NCBI GenBank assembly: GCA_964569055.1
Contig: CAZMSZ010000391.1
Coordinates: 1 to 6,922 of the forward strand
Reading direction: 5' to 3'
Origin: JAWLGW01 sp964569055
GTDB lineage: Bacteria; Planctomycetota; J058
DNA: 6,922 bases
Shown here: piece after piece, positions 1-5,666 of the stretch
Position numbering within the stretch: the first letter of the stretch is position 1
Layout: each line of letters opens with the position of its first letter
Position numbers and translations under genes: made by a program
Notes under the pieces: generated by a model
Told to the model about the DNA's origin: nothing
Seen by the model: only the letters and a program-made list of their open reading frames with translations
Database searches by the model: none

Positions 1-45
1 AGCCCGGCCAAGCGCAGCTCACGCTGTGGGGGCATACACGACCAC

Positions 46-88
46 GCCTCGCGAGCACGAGCACGAGGCCGAGCACGAGCACGGCCTC
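46..88 (-). terminator. Possible weak 3' hairpin with a direct repeat, after the DHCR24-like gene
   Basis: Two overlapping inverted repeats lie just beyond the minus-strand stop codon (90-92): GAGGCC (65-70) with GGCCTC (83-88), and GCCTCG (46-51) with CGAGGC (64-69), each with a 12-nt loop. The loops are parts of a perfect 14-bp direct repeat, CGAGCACGAGCACG, at 52-65 and 70-83. The stems are only 6 bp and no T-tract follows, so an intrinsic terminator is possible but weakly supported. Nothing else is visible in 1-89. Confidence 0.3.
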
Positions 89-89
89 A

Positions 90-1475
90 CTACGCCGCGA
101 TCCCCATCGCCGCCCTGCACATCTTCGTGTACAGGTCGCGGAACACGTCGTTCGGGTCGGTGCGCGCCTTGACCGCCTGGTAGTTGCGCCGGTTCCAGCT
201 CCGCCAGAACTCGTCCTCGCCGTAGTAGTTGTGCGAGATCAGCGTCTTGATCCCGCCCAGCTCCTGCAGCTTCTCCTCCATCAGCCGGTGGTAGTTCAGC
301 TCGCCGCGCTGCTTCATGCCGTAGATCGCGATGTCGCACCACAGCTCGTCGGGGTTTCGGTCGAACAGCTCGTCGGCGATCCACTCGTAGCGGCGCACGC
401 GCTTGTAGGGGACGCACCACAGGGGGAAGTAGCGGAACACCTCCTGGTACCAGGCCATGAACTCGGGCAGCTTCGAGAACGGCAGGAACACGTCGAGGAT
501 GATGTTCGGCTTCTCGCGCGGGAGCAGGAAGTGCAGCTTCTCGGCCGCGCGCAGCACCAGCGACGAGCCGGTCAGCTTGCCGAACAGGAGCCGCCCCAGG
601 AAGCTGCGCGGGTGGACGTTGGTCACCCCGCGGTCGTAGCGGAAGAAGTAGTCGGGCGTGGTGAGGAAGTCCTCCTCGCGCCGGCGCGTGCTCTGGTAGT
701 AGACGCGCAGCCAGTCGTAGTTGGTGGTGTAGGGCGCCTCGTCGACGAACTCGCCCAGGCTCAGCACCCACTCGCCGGGGGTGTGGATGATCCCGTCCAT
801 GAAGTCGACGTCCTGCGCCTCGAACCGGCGCAGGATCGCGGCCTGGTAGTCGGCGAGCGCGGCGTACTTCTCGTAGCGCATCCGCACGAACGGCTTGGCC
901 GGGATCAGCTCGAACTCGAGCCGGGTGAGCAGGCCGAGCGTCCCGAACGCGCCGTGCATCATCTGGAAGACCAGCGCGTGCTCGCCCTCGGGCGTGCAGG
1001 TCAGCACCTCGCCCGTCCCGGTGATCACCTCGTACTCGCGGCACGAGTCGTGGAAGCCGCCGAACCGGAACGACATCGACTCGATCGAGCAGCCGGCCAC
1101 CGCGCCGCCGATCGTGATCGTCTTGAGCTCGGGCACGCACCTCGGCACCAGCCCGTGCCGGAGCGTGGCGTCCACGAGGTCCACGAACGTCACCCCAGGC
1201 TCGGCCACGCAGCGGCGGCGCAGCGGGTCGATCTCGAGGATCTGGTCGAGGTCGGAGATGTCGACCTTCTCGTCCTTGCGCCTGAGGTCGCCCGCCTTGG
1301 GGACCTGGTGCGCGACCGCCCGCTTGCGCAGCGACACGGGCGCCGTGCTGGTGCGCCCCCGCAGGTGCGCCGCGATCCGGGCCACCTTGCGCTCGTGCGC
1401 CTCGTAGCGCCTCTGCACCTCGGGGTCGCGCGCCCGCGCGCGCGGCGCGGCCTCGTGGATCGTGGCGGCGGTCAT
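90..1475 (-). CDS. FAD-binding oxidoreductase, DHCR24 (delta24-sterol reductase)-like
   Basis: The product is 461 residues. It belongs to the vanillyl-alcohol-oxidase/PCMH flavoprotein fold and most resembles DHCR24, the FAD enzyme that reduces the sterol side-chain C24 double bond. The FAD domain spans about residues 45-195. It includes VDISDLDQILEIDP (71-84), AEPGVTFVDLVDATL (91-105), PELKTITIGGAVAGCSIES (115-133, matching the DHCR24 stretch PELDDLTVGGLIMGTGIES) and HGAFGTLGLLTRLEFELIPA (174-193). The rest is the substrate-cap region, ending in a family-typical FWRSWNRRNYQAVKAR...FRDLYTKMC. There is no signal peptide or membrane anchor, unlike eukaryotic DHCR24, so it is probably cytosolic. 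The ATG at 1475 is chosen because GGAG lies 6 nt upstream (1482-1485); the frame stays open further upstream only as Arg/Pro-rich noise. The substrate is unknown: bacterial relatives are often annotated DHCR24-like without sterol evidence, and no sterol gene is nearby. Family placement is confident, reaction is not. Confidence 0.93.
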   Translation of the reverse strand: MTAATIHEAAPRARARDPEVQRRYEAHERKVARIAAHLRGRTSTAPVSLRKRAVAHQVPKAGDLRRKDEKVDISDLDQILEIDPLRRRCVAEPGVTFVDLVDATLRHGLVPRCVPELKTITIGGAVAGCSIESMSFRFGGFHDSCREYEVITGTGEVLTCTPEGEHALVFQMMHGAFGTLGLLTRLEFELIPAKPFVRMRYEKYAALADYQAAILRRFEAQDVDFMDGIIHTPGEWVLSLGEFVDEAPYTTNYDWLRVYYQSTRRREEDFLTTPDYFFRYDRGVTNVHPRSFLGRLLFGKLTGSSLVLRAAEKLHFLLPREKPNIILDVFLPFSKLPEFMAWYQEVFRYFPLWCVPYKRVRRYEWIADELFDRNPDELWCDIAIYGMKQRGELNYHRLMEEKLQELGGIKTLISHNYYGEDEFWRSWNRRNYQAVKARTDPNDVFRDLYTKMCRAAMGIAA

Positions 1476-1481
1476 GGTGCG

Positions 1482-1485
1482 CTCC
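1482..1485 (-). promoter_or_regulatory. Ribosome binding site for the DHCR24-like gene
   Basis: On the minus strand GGAG sits 6 nt before the ATG at 1475. It fixes this start over many possible upstream starts in the same open frame. Confidence 0.7.
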
Positions 1486-1522
1486 GGGTCGGAGTGAGCG
1501 GCCCGCGCGCTGCGCGCCGGCG

Positions 1523-1728
1523 CCGCACGCCGCGGCGGTGGACGTCCGGGTCCGCCGATCACGCGACGTCGGCGCGCCACGCGACGCTCGTGCCGCGACG
1601 CGGCGCCGCGGGGGCGCGAGCCTTGCAGCGCGCGCGGGACGTCGCGGGCGGCCGCGCTGGCCCGCCGGGACTCTGCGGGCGGCCGCCGCGGTCGCCGCGG
1701 GCCGGGCCGCGTCCGCACGCCGCGGCGG
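1523..1728. repeat. Direct repeats of 16 bp and 12 bp in the divergent spacer
   Basis: CCGCACGCCGCGGCGG occurs at 1523-1538 and again at 1713-1728, 190 bp apart. Each copy contains the palindrome GCCGCGGC. Between them GCGGGCGGCCGC occurs at 1644-1655 and 1675-1686, 31 bp apart. They could be protein-binding sites, but in DNA this GC-rich, chance or slippage is a serious alternative. Confidence 0.35.
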
Positions 1729-1740
1729 CGGAAGCCGTCG

Positions 1741-1769
1741 CTGTCCGAGCGCGAAGCCGCTGGTAGACT
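1741..1769 (+). promoter_or_regulatory. Putative sigma70-type promoter of the EF-P gene
   Basis: TAGACT (1764-1769) fits a high-GC -10 element (4 of 6 to TATAAT) and is a rare A/T-containing patch in this spacer. CTGTCC (1741-1746) lies 17 bp upstream as a weak -35 (3 of 6). Transcription would start near 1776, giving a leader of about 24 nt before the GTG at 1800. Confidence 0.5.
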
Positions 1770-1799
1770 CCCGCCCTTCACCCCACCCGCAGGTTCCCC

Positions 1800-2369
1800 G
1801 TGATCAGCACCAGCGACTTCAAGCGCGGCATCTGGATCGAGCACGAGGGCGAGCCCTGGCTCGTCGTCGACGTCAACCGCCAGGCGCCCTCCTCCCGCGG
1901 CGCCGCGCTGATCGTCAAGACGCGGCTCAAGAACCCCAAGACCGGGCTGGTGCAGGACGTCAGCTTCCGCGGCGGCGACAAGGTGGGCGCCCCGAACATG
2001 GACCAGCGGCCCTGCCAGTACCTCTTCAAGGACGGGGACGGCTACCACTTCATGGACCAGGAGAGCTACGAGCAGTTCTTCCTGAGCGAGGAGGACCTCG
2101 GCGACCTGGTGGGGTACCTGACCGACAACCTCGAGGTGACCGCGCTCCGGCACGAGGAGAAGGTGATCGGGATCGACCCGCCGGCCCACGTCGACCTGCT
2201 GGTGACCGACACCGCGCCCCCGGTCAAGACCGCCGGCTCGGGGAGCACCACCAAGCCCGCCACGCTCGAGACGGGGCTGGTGATCCAGGTCCCGCCGTAC
2301 CTCGAGGTCGGCGAGCGCGTCCGGGTCGACACGCGCGACGGGCGGTTCATCCAGCGCAGCAAGGAGTAG
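1800..2369 (+). CDS. efp: Elongation factor P family protein (EfpL/YeiP-like, arginine loop tip)
   Basis: The product is 189 residues, the full length for EF-P, which binds the ribosome between the P and E sites and relieves stalling at polyproline motifs. The N-terminal KOW-like domain (about 1-64) starts MISTSDFKRGIWIEHEGEPW. The OB domain follows (about 66-125, including YLFKDGDGYHFMDQESYEQF). The C-terminal OB domain (about 130-187) carries KPATLETGLVIQVPPYLEVGE. The functional loop reads QAPSSRGAAL with Arg33 at the tip, where classical EF-P has lysine (PGKG). Compared with Bacillus EF-P the hairpin is two residues longer, as in E. coli EfpL/YeiP (QSPTARGAA). The C-terminal motif is also closer to YeiP. 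GTG at 1800 is used, with AGG 6 nt upstream. No lysine- or arginine-modifying enzyme is nearby. Whether this is the genome's only EF-P cannot be told here. Confidence 0.95.
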   Translation: MISTSDFKRGIWIEHEGEPWLVVDVNRQAPSSRGAALIVKTRLKNPKTGLVQDVSFRGGDKVGAPNMDQRPCQYLFKDGDGYHFMDQESYEQFFLSEEDLGDLVGYLTDNLEVTALRHEEKVIGIDPPAHVDLLVTDTAPPVKTAGSGSTTKPATLETGLVIQVPPYLEVGERVRVDTRDGRFIQRSKE

Positions 2370-2404
2370 GCGCAGCGGTTGGCGGTCAGCGTTCGCGGCG
2401 CGCG

Positions 2405-2482
2405 TCGTGCCCGTGCCCGTCAACGCGGCCCGTTCACGTGCGCGGGCCAAGGGAACGGGCAGGGGCACGGGCGCGGGCACGA
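2405..2482 (+). terminator. Large nested hairpin after the EF-P gene; possible terminator or structured RNA
   Basis: The outer arms are 2405-2420 (TCGTGCCCGTGCCCGT) and 2467-2482 (ACGGGCGCGGGCACGA). They pair over 16 bp with a single G-U wobble in plus-strand RNA. An inner perfect 8-bp stem, GCCCGTTC (2428-2435) with GAACGGGC (2453-2460), is nested inside with a 17-nt loop. It lies 36 bp past the EF-P stop and upstream of the next promoter. No U-tract follows, so it may be a rho-assisted terminator, a 3' stabiliser or a repeat element. The wobble is an A-C mismatch in minus-strand RNA, which favours plus-strand function. Confidence 0.5.
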
Positions 2483-2542
2483 GACGCTCAGAAATGCGCC
2501 CGCACCCTCAGCGGTCAACGGTAGGCGCCGCCTCCGGCTGCA

Positions 2543-2571
2543 TCGCCAGAACGCCCCCGCTCCCGTACACT
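2543..2571 (+). promoter_or_regulatory. Putative promoter of the chemosensory operon
   Basis: TCGCCA (2543-2548; 4 of 6 to TTGACA) and TACACT (2566-2571; 4 of 6 to TATAAT) are separated by 17 bp. The expected start point, about 2578, is within two or three bases of the GTG at 2580, so the first gene would have a leaderless or nearly leaderless mRNA. Only a weak GGGG precedes the GTG, consistent with that. Confidence 0.5.
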
Positions 2572-2579
2572 CGGGGTCC

Positions 2580-3026
2580 GTGACCGCCGCGCAGCTCACG
2601 ATCGCCTTCTTCGCCGCGCTCGGCGCGACCGTGGTCGCGCTCGCCGCCGCGATCGCGTACGCCCGCCGGCATCGGGTGCGCGCGCACGTGACGTCGGTCG
2701 GGGTGATGCTGGTGTGCCTGCTCGCGACCCTGCTGGCCGCCGAGACGCTCGGTCGCCGGTTCGAGTTCGACGAGGGCGCGCACGCCGTCCACATGCCGAT
2801 CGCCTACGCCACCGCCGGGCTGCTCGTGCTGCCGCTCCTGAGCGGGGCGCTCCACTGGCGGGGGCGGGTCTCGCGCAAGGTCCACGTGGCGGCGGTCGCG
2901 GTGTGGCTCGCGGCGCTCGTGGCAGCGCTCGGGTCCGGCCTGTGGATGTTCAGCGGCGCGACCGAGCGCGAGCCCGCGGCCGAGGTCGGCCATCTCGCGG
3001 GGAGCGAGGCCCCAAGACCGAAGTGA
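2580..3026 (+). CDS. Small four-helix membrane protein of unknown function, first gene of the chemosensory operon
   Basis: The product is 148 residues with four predicted membrane helices: about 5-27, 38-57, 72-92 and 102-124. The loops after helices 1 and 3 are Arg-rich (ARRHRVRAH; HWRGRVSRK), which by the positive-inside rule puts both termini outside. The loop between helices 2 and 3 is acidic, as is much of the C-terminal tail. Histidines sit at helix ends (His71, His92, His102), which recalls small haem- or quinone-linked 4-TM families such as cytochrome b561 or DUF2231-like proteins, but I cannot assign a family. GTG at 2580 is chosen because the frame upstream (open from 2379) is low-complexity and runs through the hairpin region and promoter. 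The stop codon overlaps the CheA start as GTGA, so the two are probably translationally coupled. A membrane input or anchor for the soluble chemosensory complex is inference. Confidence 0.8.
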   Translation: MTAAQLTIAFFAALGATVVALAAAIAYARRHRVRAHVTSVGVMLVCLLATLLAAETLGRRFEFDEGAHAVHMPIAYATAGLLVLPLLSGALHWRGRVSRKVHVAAVAVWLAALVAALGSGLWMFSGATEREPAAEVGHLAGSEAPRPK

Positions 3027-5194
3027 CCGACGAAGGGCCCCCGGGCGCGGACGAGAGCGAGGACCTGCAGGAGCTGTTCCGGCAGGAGGCCGAGGGGATC
3101 ACCGATCGGCTGGACGTGCTCGTCGGCTCGGGCACCGAGGAGGGCGTGGTCGAGGCGCTGCGCCTCGCTCACACCCTCAAGGGCCTGGCGGTCAGCACCG
3201 AGTCGCACGCCCTGCGCGACCTGGCGCGCAGCCTGGAGGCGGCGCTGGTGGGCTACACCGGCGACGACGCGGTCCGGCGCGGTCAGCTCCTGTCGGCGAT
3301 CGACGCGGCGCGCGGGCTGGTGACCGACAGCCCCGAGGCGCCGTCGGCCGCGCGGCGGGCCGCCGCGGCGCTGCGCGAGGTCACGCGGGGGGACCGCCCG
3401 CGCGGGACCCCGGTCGCGCGGCGCGCGCTGCTGCGCCGGCTGCTCAAGCGGGCCGACGACCTCGTCGCTCAGCTCGAGGAGGGGCTGCAGGCGCTGCAGG
3501 TCGGGGTCGACGACCACCGCGGTCGGCTGGCGCTGGCGCGCCAGTGGGAGCTGTGGGGCGCGGCCGTGGGCCTGGTGGGCCAGCCCACCCTCAGCCTGCT
3601 GGCGCTCGAGCTGGCCGCGTTCCTGTTCGAGCGCTCCCCGCCCGCAGCCGCGATGTCGGCCGCGCAGCGGGTGCTGCAGGAGCTCGCCATGCAGCGCCGC
3701 GTCGACGCGGTCGACCGGCCGCTCGAGCGGGCCGTGGTCCCGGCGGTCGAGGCGCTCCGCGCCAACTCCACCCGCCGCCCCGACGAGGAGCGGCTCTCGG
3801 TGCCGCTCGAGCTCCCCTGGCCCGACGTCGACCTCGCGGGCGACCTCCTCGCCACGCTCGACCGCCTGTCGGCCGGGCAGGCGATCCTCGACGCCCGCCC
3901 CGGCCACTCGGGCAGCCGCTTCCTGCGCGGCACGCTCGGCCTCGCCCCGCTGCGCCGGCGCGGCCGCGAGGAGCAAGGGTTCGTCAAGGTGCCCCGCCGA
4001 CGCCTCGACCGGCTGGCGCGCCGGGCCGAGGAGCTGATCTCGGCCAAGACCCGCGCCAAGAAGCTGGCCTCCCTGGCGCGCAAGCTGGCGGAGCAGGCGC
4101 CGCCCGGGGCGCGCCTGGGGCTGCACCGGCTGGCCCGGCTCGCCTCCGAGCACGACCGCGCGCTCGACCACCTGGCGCGCGGCACGCAGGAGGCGGTGCT
4201 GCGCGCCCGCCTGGTGACGGTGCGCGGGCTGTTCGCGCTGGCCCGCATGACGATCCGCGAGTACCTCTCGCGCCACCCGGGCGTGGCGGTGGAGGTGATC
4301 GCCGACGGGGCGGCGACCGAGCTCGACAAGGCGACCCTCGACGCGCTGGTCGAGCCCGTGCTCCACCTGGTCAAGAACGCGCTGATCCACGGGATCGAGC
4401 CCCGCTCGGCGCGGGCGGCGCAGGGGAAGCCCGAGATCGCCACCCTGCGCCTCACCGCGCGCGCGGGCCTGGCGGGCGTCACGATCGAGGTCGCCGACGA
4501 CGGACGCGGCATGGACCCGGGGCTGCTCGTGGACCGGCCCGGGAGCGACGGGCTGTTCGTCCTCAGCGACGACGGCGACCACGAGCGGGCGTTCGCGGCC
4601 GGCGTGTCGACCGCGCAGGCCGTGACGGACGATGCGGGCCGCGGGGTCGGCCTGGCGAGCGTGCTCGAGCGCGTGCGCTCGCTGCGCGGACGGCTCCTGT
4701 TCCGCTCCACCCCGGGGCAGGGGACGCTGGCCCAGGTGATGGTCCCGCCGGCCGTGGCCACCGCGCGCGTGCTCCTGGTGCGCGCCGGCGCGGAGCACTA
4801 CGCGCTGCCGCTCGCGAGCGTGCGCGCCGTCGAGGAGGTGACGGGCGCCGGCGGGCCGGGCTGGGTGCGCCTGGCGGAGCTGGTGGGCCAGCCCGAGACC
4901 CTGGAGCGGCGCCGCGCGGCCGAGCCGCACGAGCGCGAGCGGCGCATGCGCGATCGGTTCGCGGTCCGGATCGCGCCGCTCGTCACGCGCGGCGAGCGCG
5001 TCGAGCACGAGCTGCGCCTGGTGGTCGACGACGTGCTGCGGCGCGACCTCGTCGTCGTGCGCCCGTTCGGAAACCGCTTCGCGCACCCCGGCGTCGACGG
5101 CGCGGCGCTGTTCGGCGACGGGCGCCTGCTGCTGGTGATCGACGCCTGGCGCCTCTACCAGCAGCGCAGCCGCGCGGCCGCGGGAGGGTCCTGA
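3023..5194 (+). CDS. cheA: CheA-type chemosensory histidine kinase, without a recognisable P2 domain
   Basis: The product is 723 residues. An N-terminal HPt domain (about 12-100) carries LRLAHTLKGLA with the phospho-accepting His50. A helical region (about 100-320) follows. It replaces the CheY/CheB-binding P2 domain and has a possible second, degenerate HPt around 135-235. The dimerisation helices are at about 322-405 (KVPRRRLDRLARRAEEL). The HATPase domain spans about 410-575 with intact boxes: N (HLVKNALIHGIE, 448-459), G1 (DDGRGMD, 492-498), F (FAAGVSTA) and G2 (GRGVGL, 539-544). A CheW-like regulatory domain (about 578-720) ends ALFGDGRLLLVIDAWRLY. It should autophosphorylate and respond to receptors through CheW. 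GTG at 3023 overlaps the previous stop by 4 nt (GTGA); an ATG at 2714 would need a 313-nt overlap coding Arg-rich junk. There is no fused receiver domain and no response regulator in the window, so the output is unknown. Confidence 0.93.
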   Translation: MTDEGPPGADESEDLQELFRQEAEGITDRLDVLVGSGTEEGVVEALRLAHTLKGLAVSTESHALRDLARSLEAALVGYTGDDAVRRGQLLSAIDAARGLVTDSPEAPSAARRAAAALREVTRGDRPRGTPVARRALLRRLLKRADDLVAQLEEGLQALQVGVDDHRGRLALARQWELWGAAVGLVGQPTLSLLALELAAFLFERSPPAAAMSAAQRVLQELAMQRRVDAVDRPLERAVVPAVEALRANSTRRPDEERLSVPLELPWPDVDLAGDLLATLDRLSAGQAILDARPGHSGSRFLRGTLGLAPLRRRGREEQGFVKVPRRRLDRLARRAEELISAKTRAKKLASLARKLAEQAPPGARLGLHRLARLASEHDRALDHLARGTQEAVLRARLVTVRGLFALARMTIREYLSRHPGVAVEVIADGAATELDKATLDALVEPVLHLVKNALIHGIEPRSARAAQGKPEIATLRLTARAGLAGVTIEVADDGRGMDPGLLVDRPGSDGLFVLSDDGDHERAFAAGVSTAQAVTDDAGRGVGLASVLERVRSLRGRLLFRSTPGQGTLAQVMVPPAVATARVLLVRAGAEHYALPLASVRAVEEVTGAGGPGWVRLAELVGQPETLERRRAAEPHERERRMRDRFAVRIAPLVTRGERVEHELRLVVDDVLRRDLVVVRPFGNRFAHPGVDGAALFGDGRLLLVIDAWRLYQQRSRAAAGGS
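5182..5188 (+). promoter_or_regulatory. Ribosome binding site for cheW
   Basis: GGGAGGG lies 7 nt before the GTG at 5196, inside the last codons of cheA. It supports this GTG start just after the cheA stop. Confidence 0.75.
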
Positions 5195-5195
5195 C

Positions 5196-5666
5196 GTGGA
5201 GCCGGTGCAGCTGCTGCGCGTGCGCGCCGGAGGGCGGCTGTTCGGGATCGACGTGGCCGCCGTGCGCGCGATCGATCGCCCGAACCGTTGGGCTCGGCTC
5301 CCCTGGGCGCCGACCTACGTGCGCGGGGTCGCGGAGGTCGCGGGGCAGGTGGTCCCGGTGGTCGACCTGGCGCGGCGCCTGGGGCTGCGCGCGGGGCCGC
5401 CGCTCGCGAGCGAGGGCGTGATCCTGATCGAGTCGGCCGAGCCGGTGGCGCTGGCCGTGGAGGCGATCGAGGACGTCGAGCCGCTCGACCCCGAGCGCGC
5501 GCGCGACCTCGGCGCGGCCGGGCGCCGAGCCGGCGCGCGCGCGCTCACGCCCGACGGCCTGATCCTGCTCGAGGGGGAGCCGCTGGTCGACGGTCGCCCG
5601 CTCGAGCCGCTCGATGCGATCCTGGGCGAGGCGGGCGCCGCGGCCCGCGAGGAGGGAGGCGCGTGA
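5196..5666 (+). CDS. cheW: CheW-type chemosensory coupling protein
   Basis: The product is 156 residues and is essentially one CheW domain, the cytoplasmic adaptor that links chemoreceptor tips to the CheA P5 domain. Visible features are the first sub-barrel (LLRVRAGGRLFGIDVAAVRAI, residues 6-26), the conserved turn YVRGVAEVAGQVVPVVDLARRLGL, in place of the usual ...GxxxxRGxxxPVxDLxxxLG, and the second sub-barrel (VILIESAEPVALAVEAIEDVEPL). A Gly/Ala/Arg-rich stretch follows, then a final strand GLILLEGEPLV. The start is GTG with a good Shine-Dalgarno; the gene lies 1 nt after the cheA stop and overlaps the receptor-like gene by 4 nt (GTGA), so it is cotranscribed. The segment around 107-120 is Ala/Arg-rich and less CheW-like than the rest. 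Assignment is confident from domain content and context; its specific partners are inferred from the operon. Confidence 0.92.
   Translation: MEPVQLLRVRAGGRLFGIDVAAVRAIDRPNRWARLPWAPTYVRGVAEVAGQVVPVVDLARRLGLRAGPPLASEGVILIESAEPVALAVEAIEDVEPLDPERARDLGAAGRRAGARALTPDGLILLEGEPLVDGRPLEPLDAILGEAGAAAREEGGA
5651..5659 (+). promoter_or_regulatory. Strong ribosome binding site for the receptor-like gene
   Basis: GGAGGGAGG ends 3 nt before the GTG at 5663, or 7 nt if the first GGAGG (5651-5655) is used. It is the strongest Shine-Dalgarno in the window and lies within the end of cheW. It fixes the GTG start over the internal ATG at 5753. Confidence 0.8.

Larger units (their letters stand above)
1476..1799. 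other. Divergent intergenic region, 324 bp, no gene seen
   Basis: This spacer separates the minus-strand flavoprotein gene from the plus-strand EF-P gene. It is almost entirely G and C, so every frame stays open by composition; the translations are Arg/Ala/Gly-rich and match nothing recognisable. It holds a perfect 16-bp direct repeat CCGCACGCCGCGGCGG (1523-1538 and 1713-1728) and a 12-bp direct repeat GCGGGCGGCCGC (1644-1655 and 1675-1686). At the right end is a plausible sigma70-type promoter for the EF-P gene. No convincing -10 element is visible for the minus-strand gene. Confidence 0.6.

Noticed and set aside
231..1766. A 511-codon plus-strand frame over the flavoprotein gene
   Set aside because: Its translation is Leu/Val/His/Glu-rich noise. 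The minus strand encodes a convincing FAD enzyme over the same bases.
1476..2480. Upstream extension of the flavoprotein frame on the minus strand
   Set aside because: The frame is open by composition and runs antisense to the EF-P gene. The ATG at 1475 has a good ribosome binding site and family-like length.
2379..2579. N-terminal extension of the membrane protein to 2379
   Set aside because: The added 67 residues are Arg/Gly-rich and run through the large hairpin and the promoter-like sequence; the hydrophobic protein begins cleanly at 2580.
2714..3022. N-terminal extension of CheA to the ATG at 2714
   Set aside because: It would overlap the four-helix membrane gene by 313 nt and add about 100 Arg-rich residues before the HPt domain. 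The GTG at 3023 gives a standard CheA N-terminus and a 4-nt overlap.
2804..5086. A 760-codon minus-strand open frame antisense to cheA
   Set aside because: Its translation is low-complexity Arg/Gly/Ala/His-rich with no recognisable domain, while the plus strand encodes an intact CheA. Long antisense frames are expected in DNA this GC-rich.
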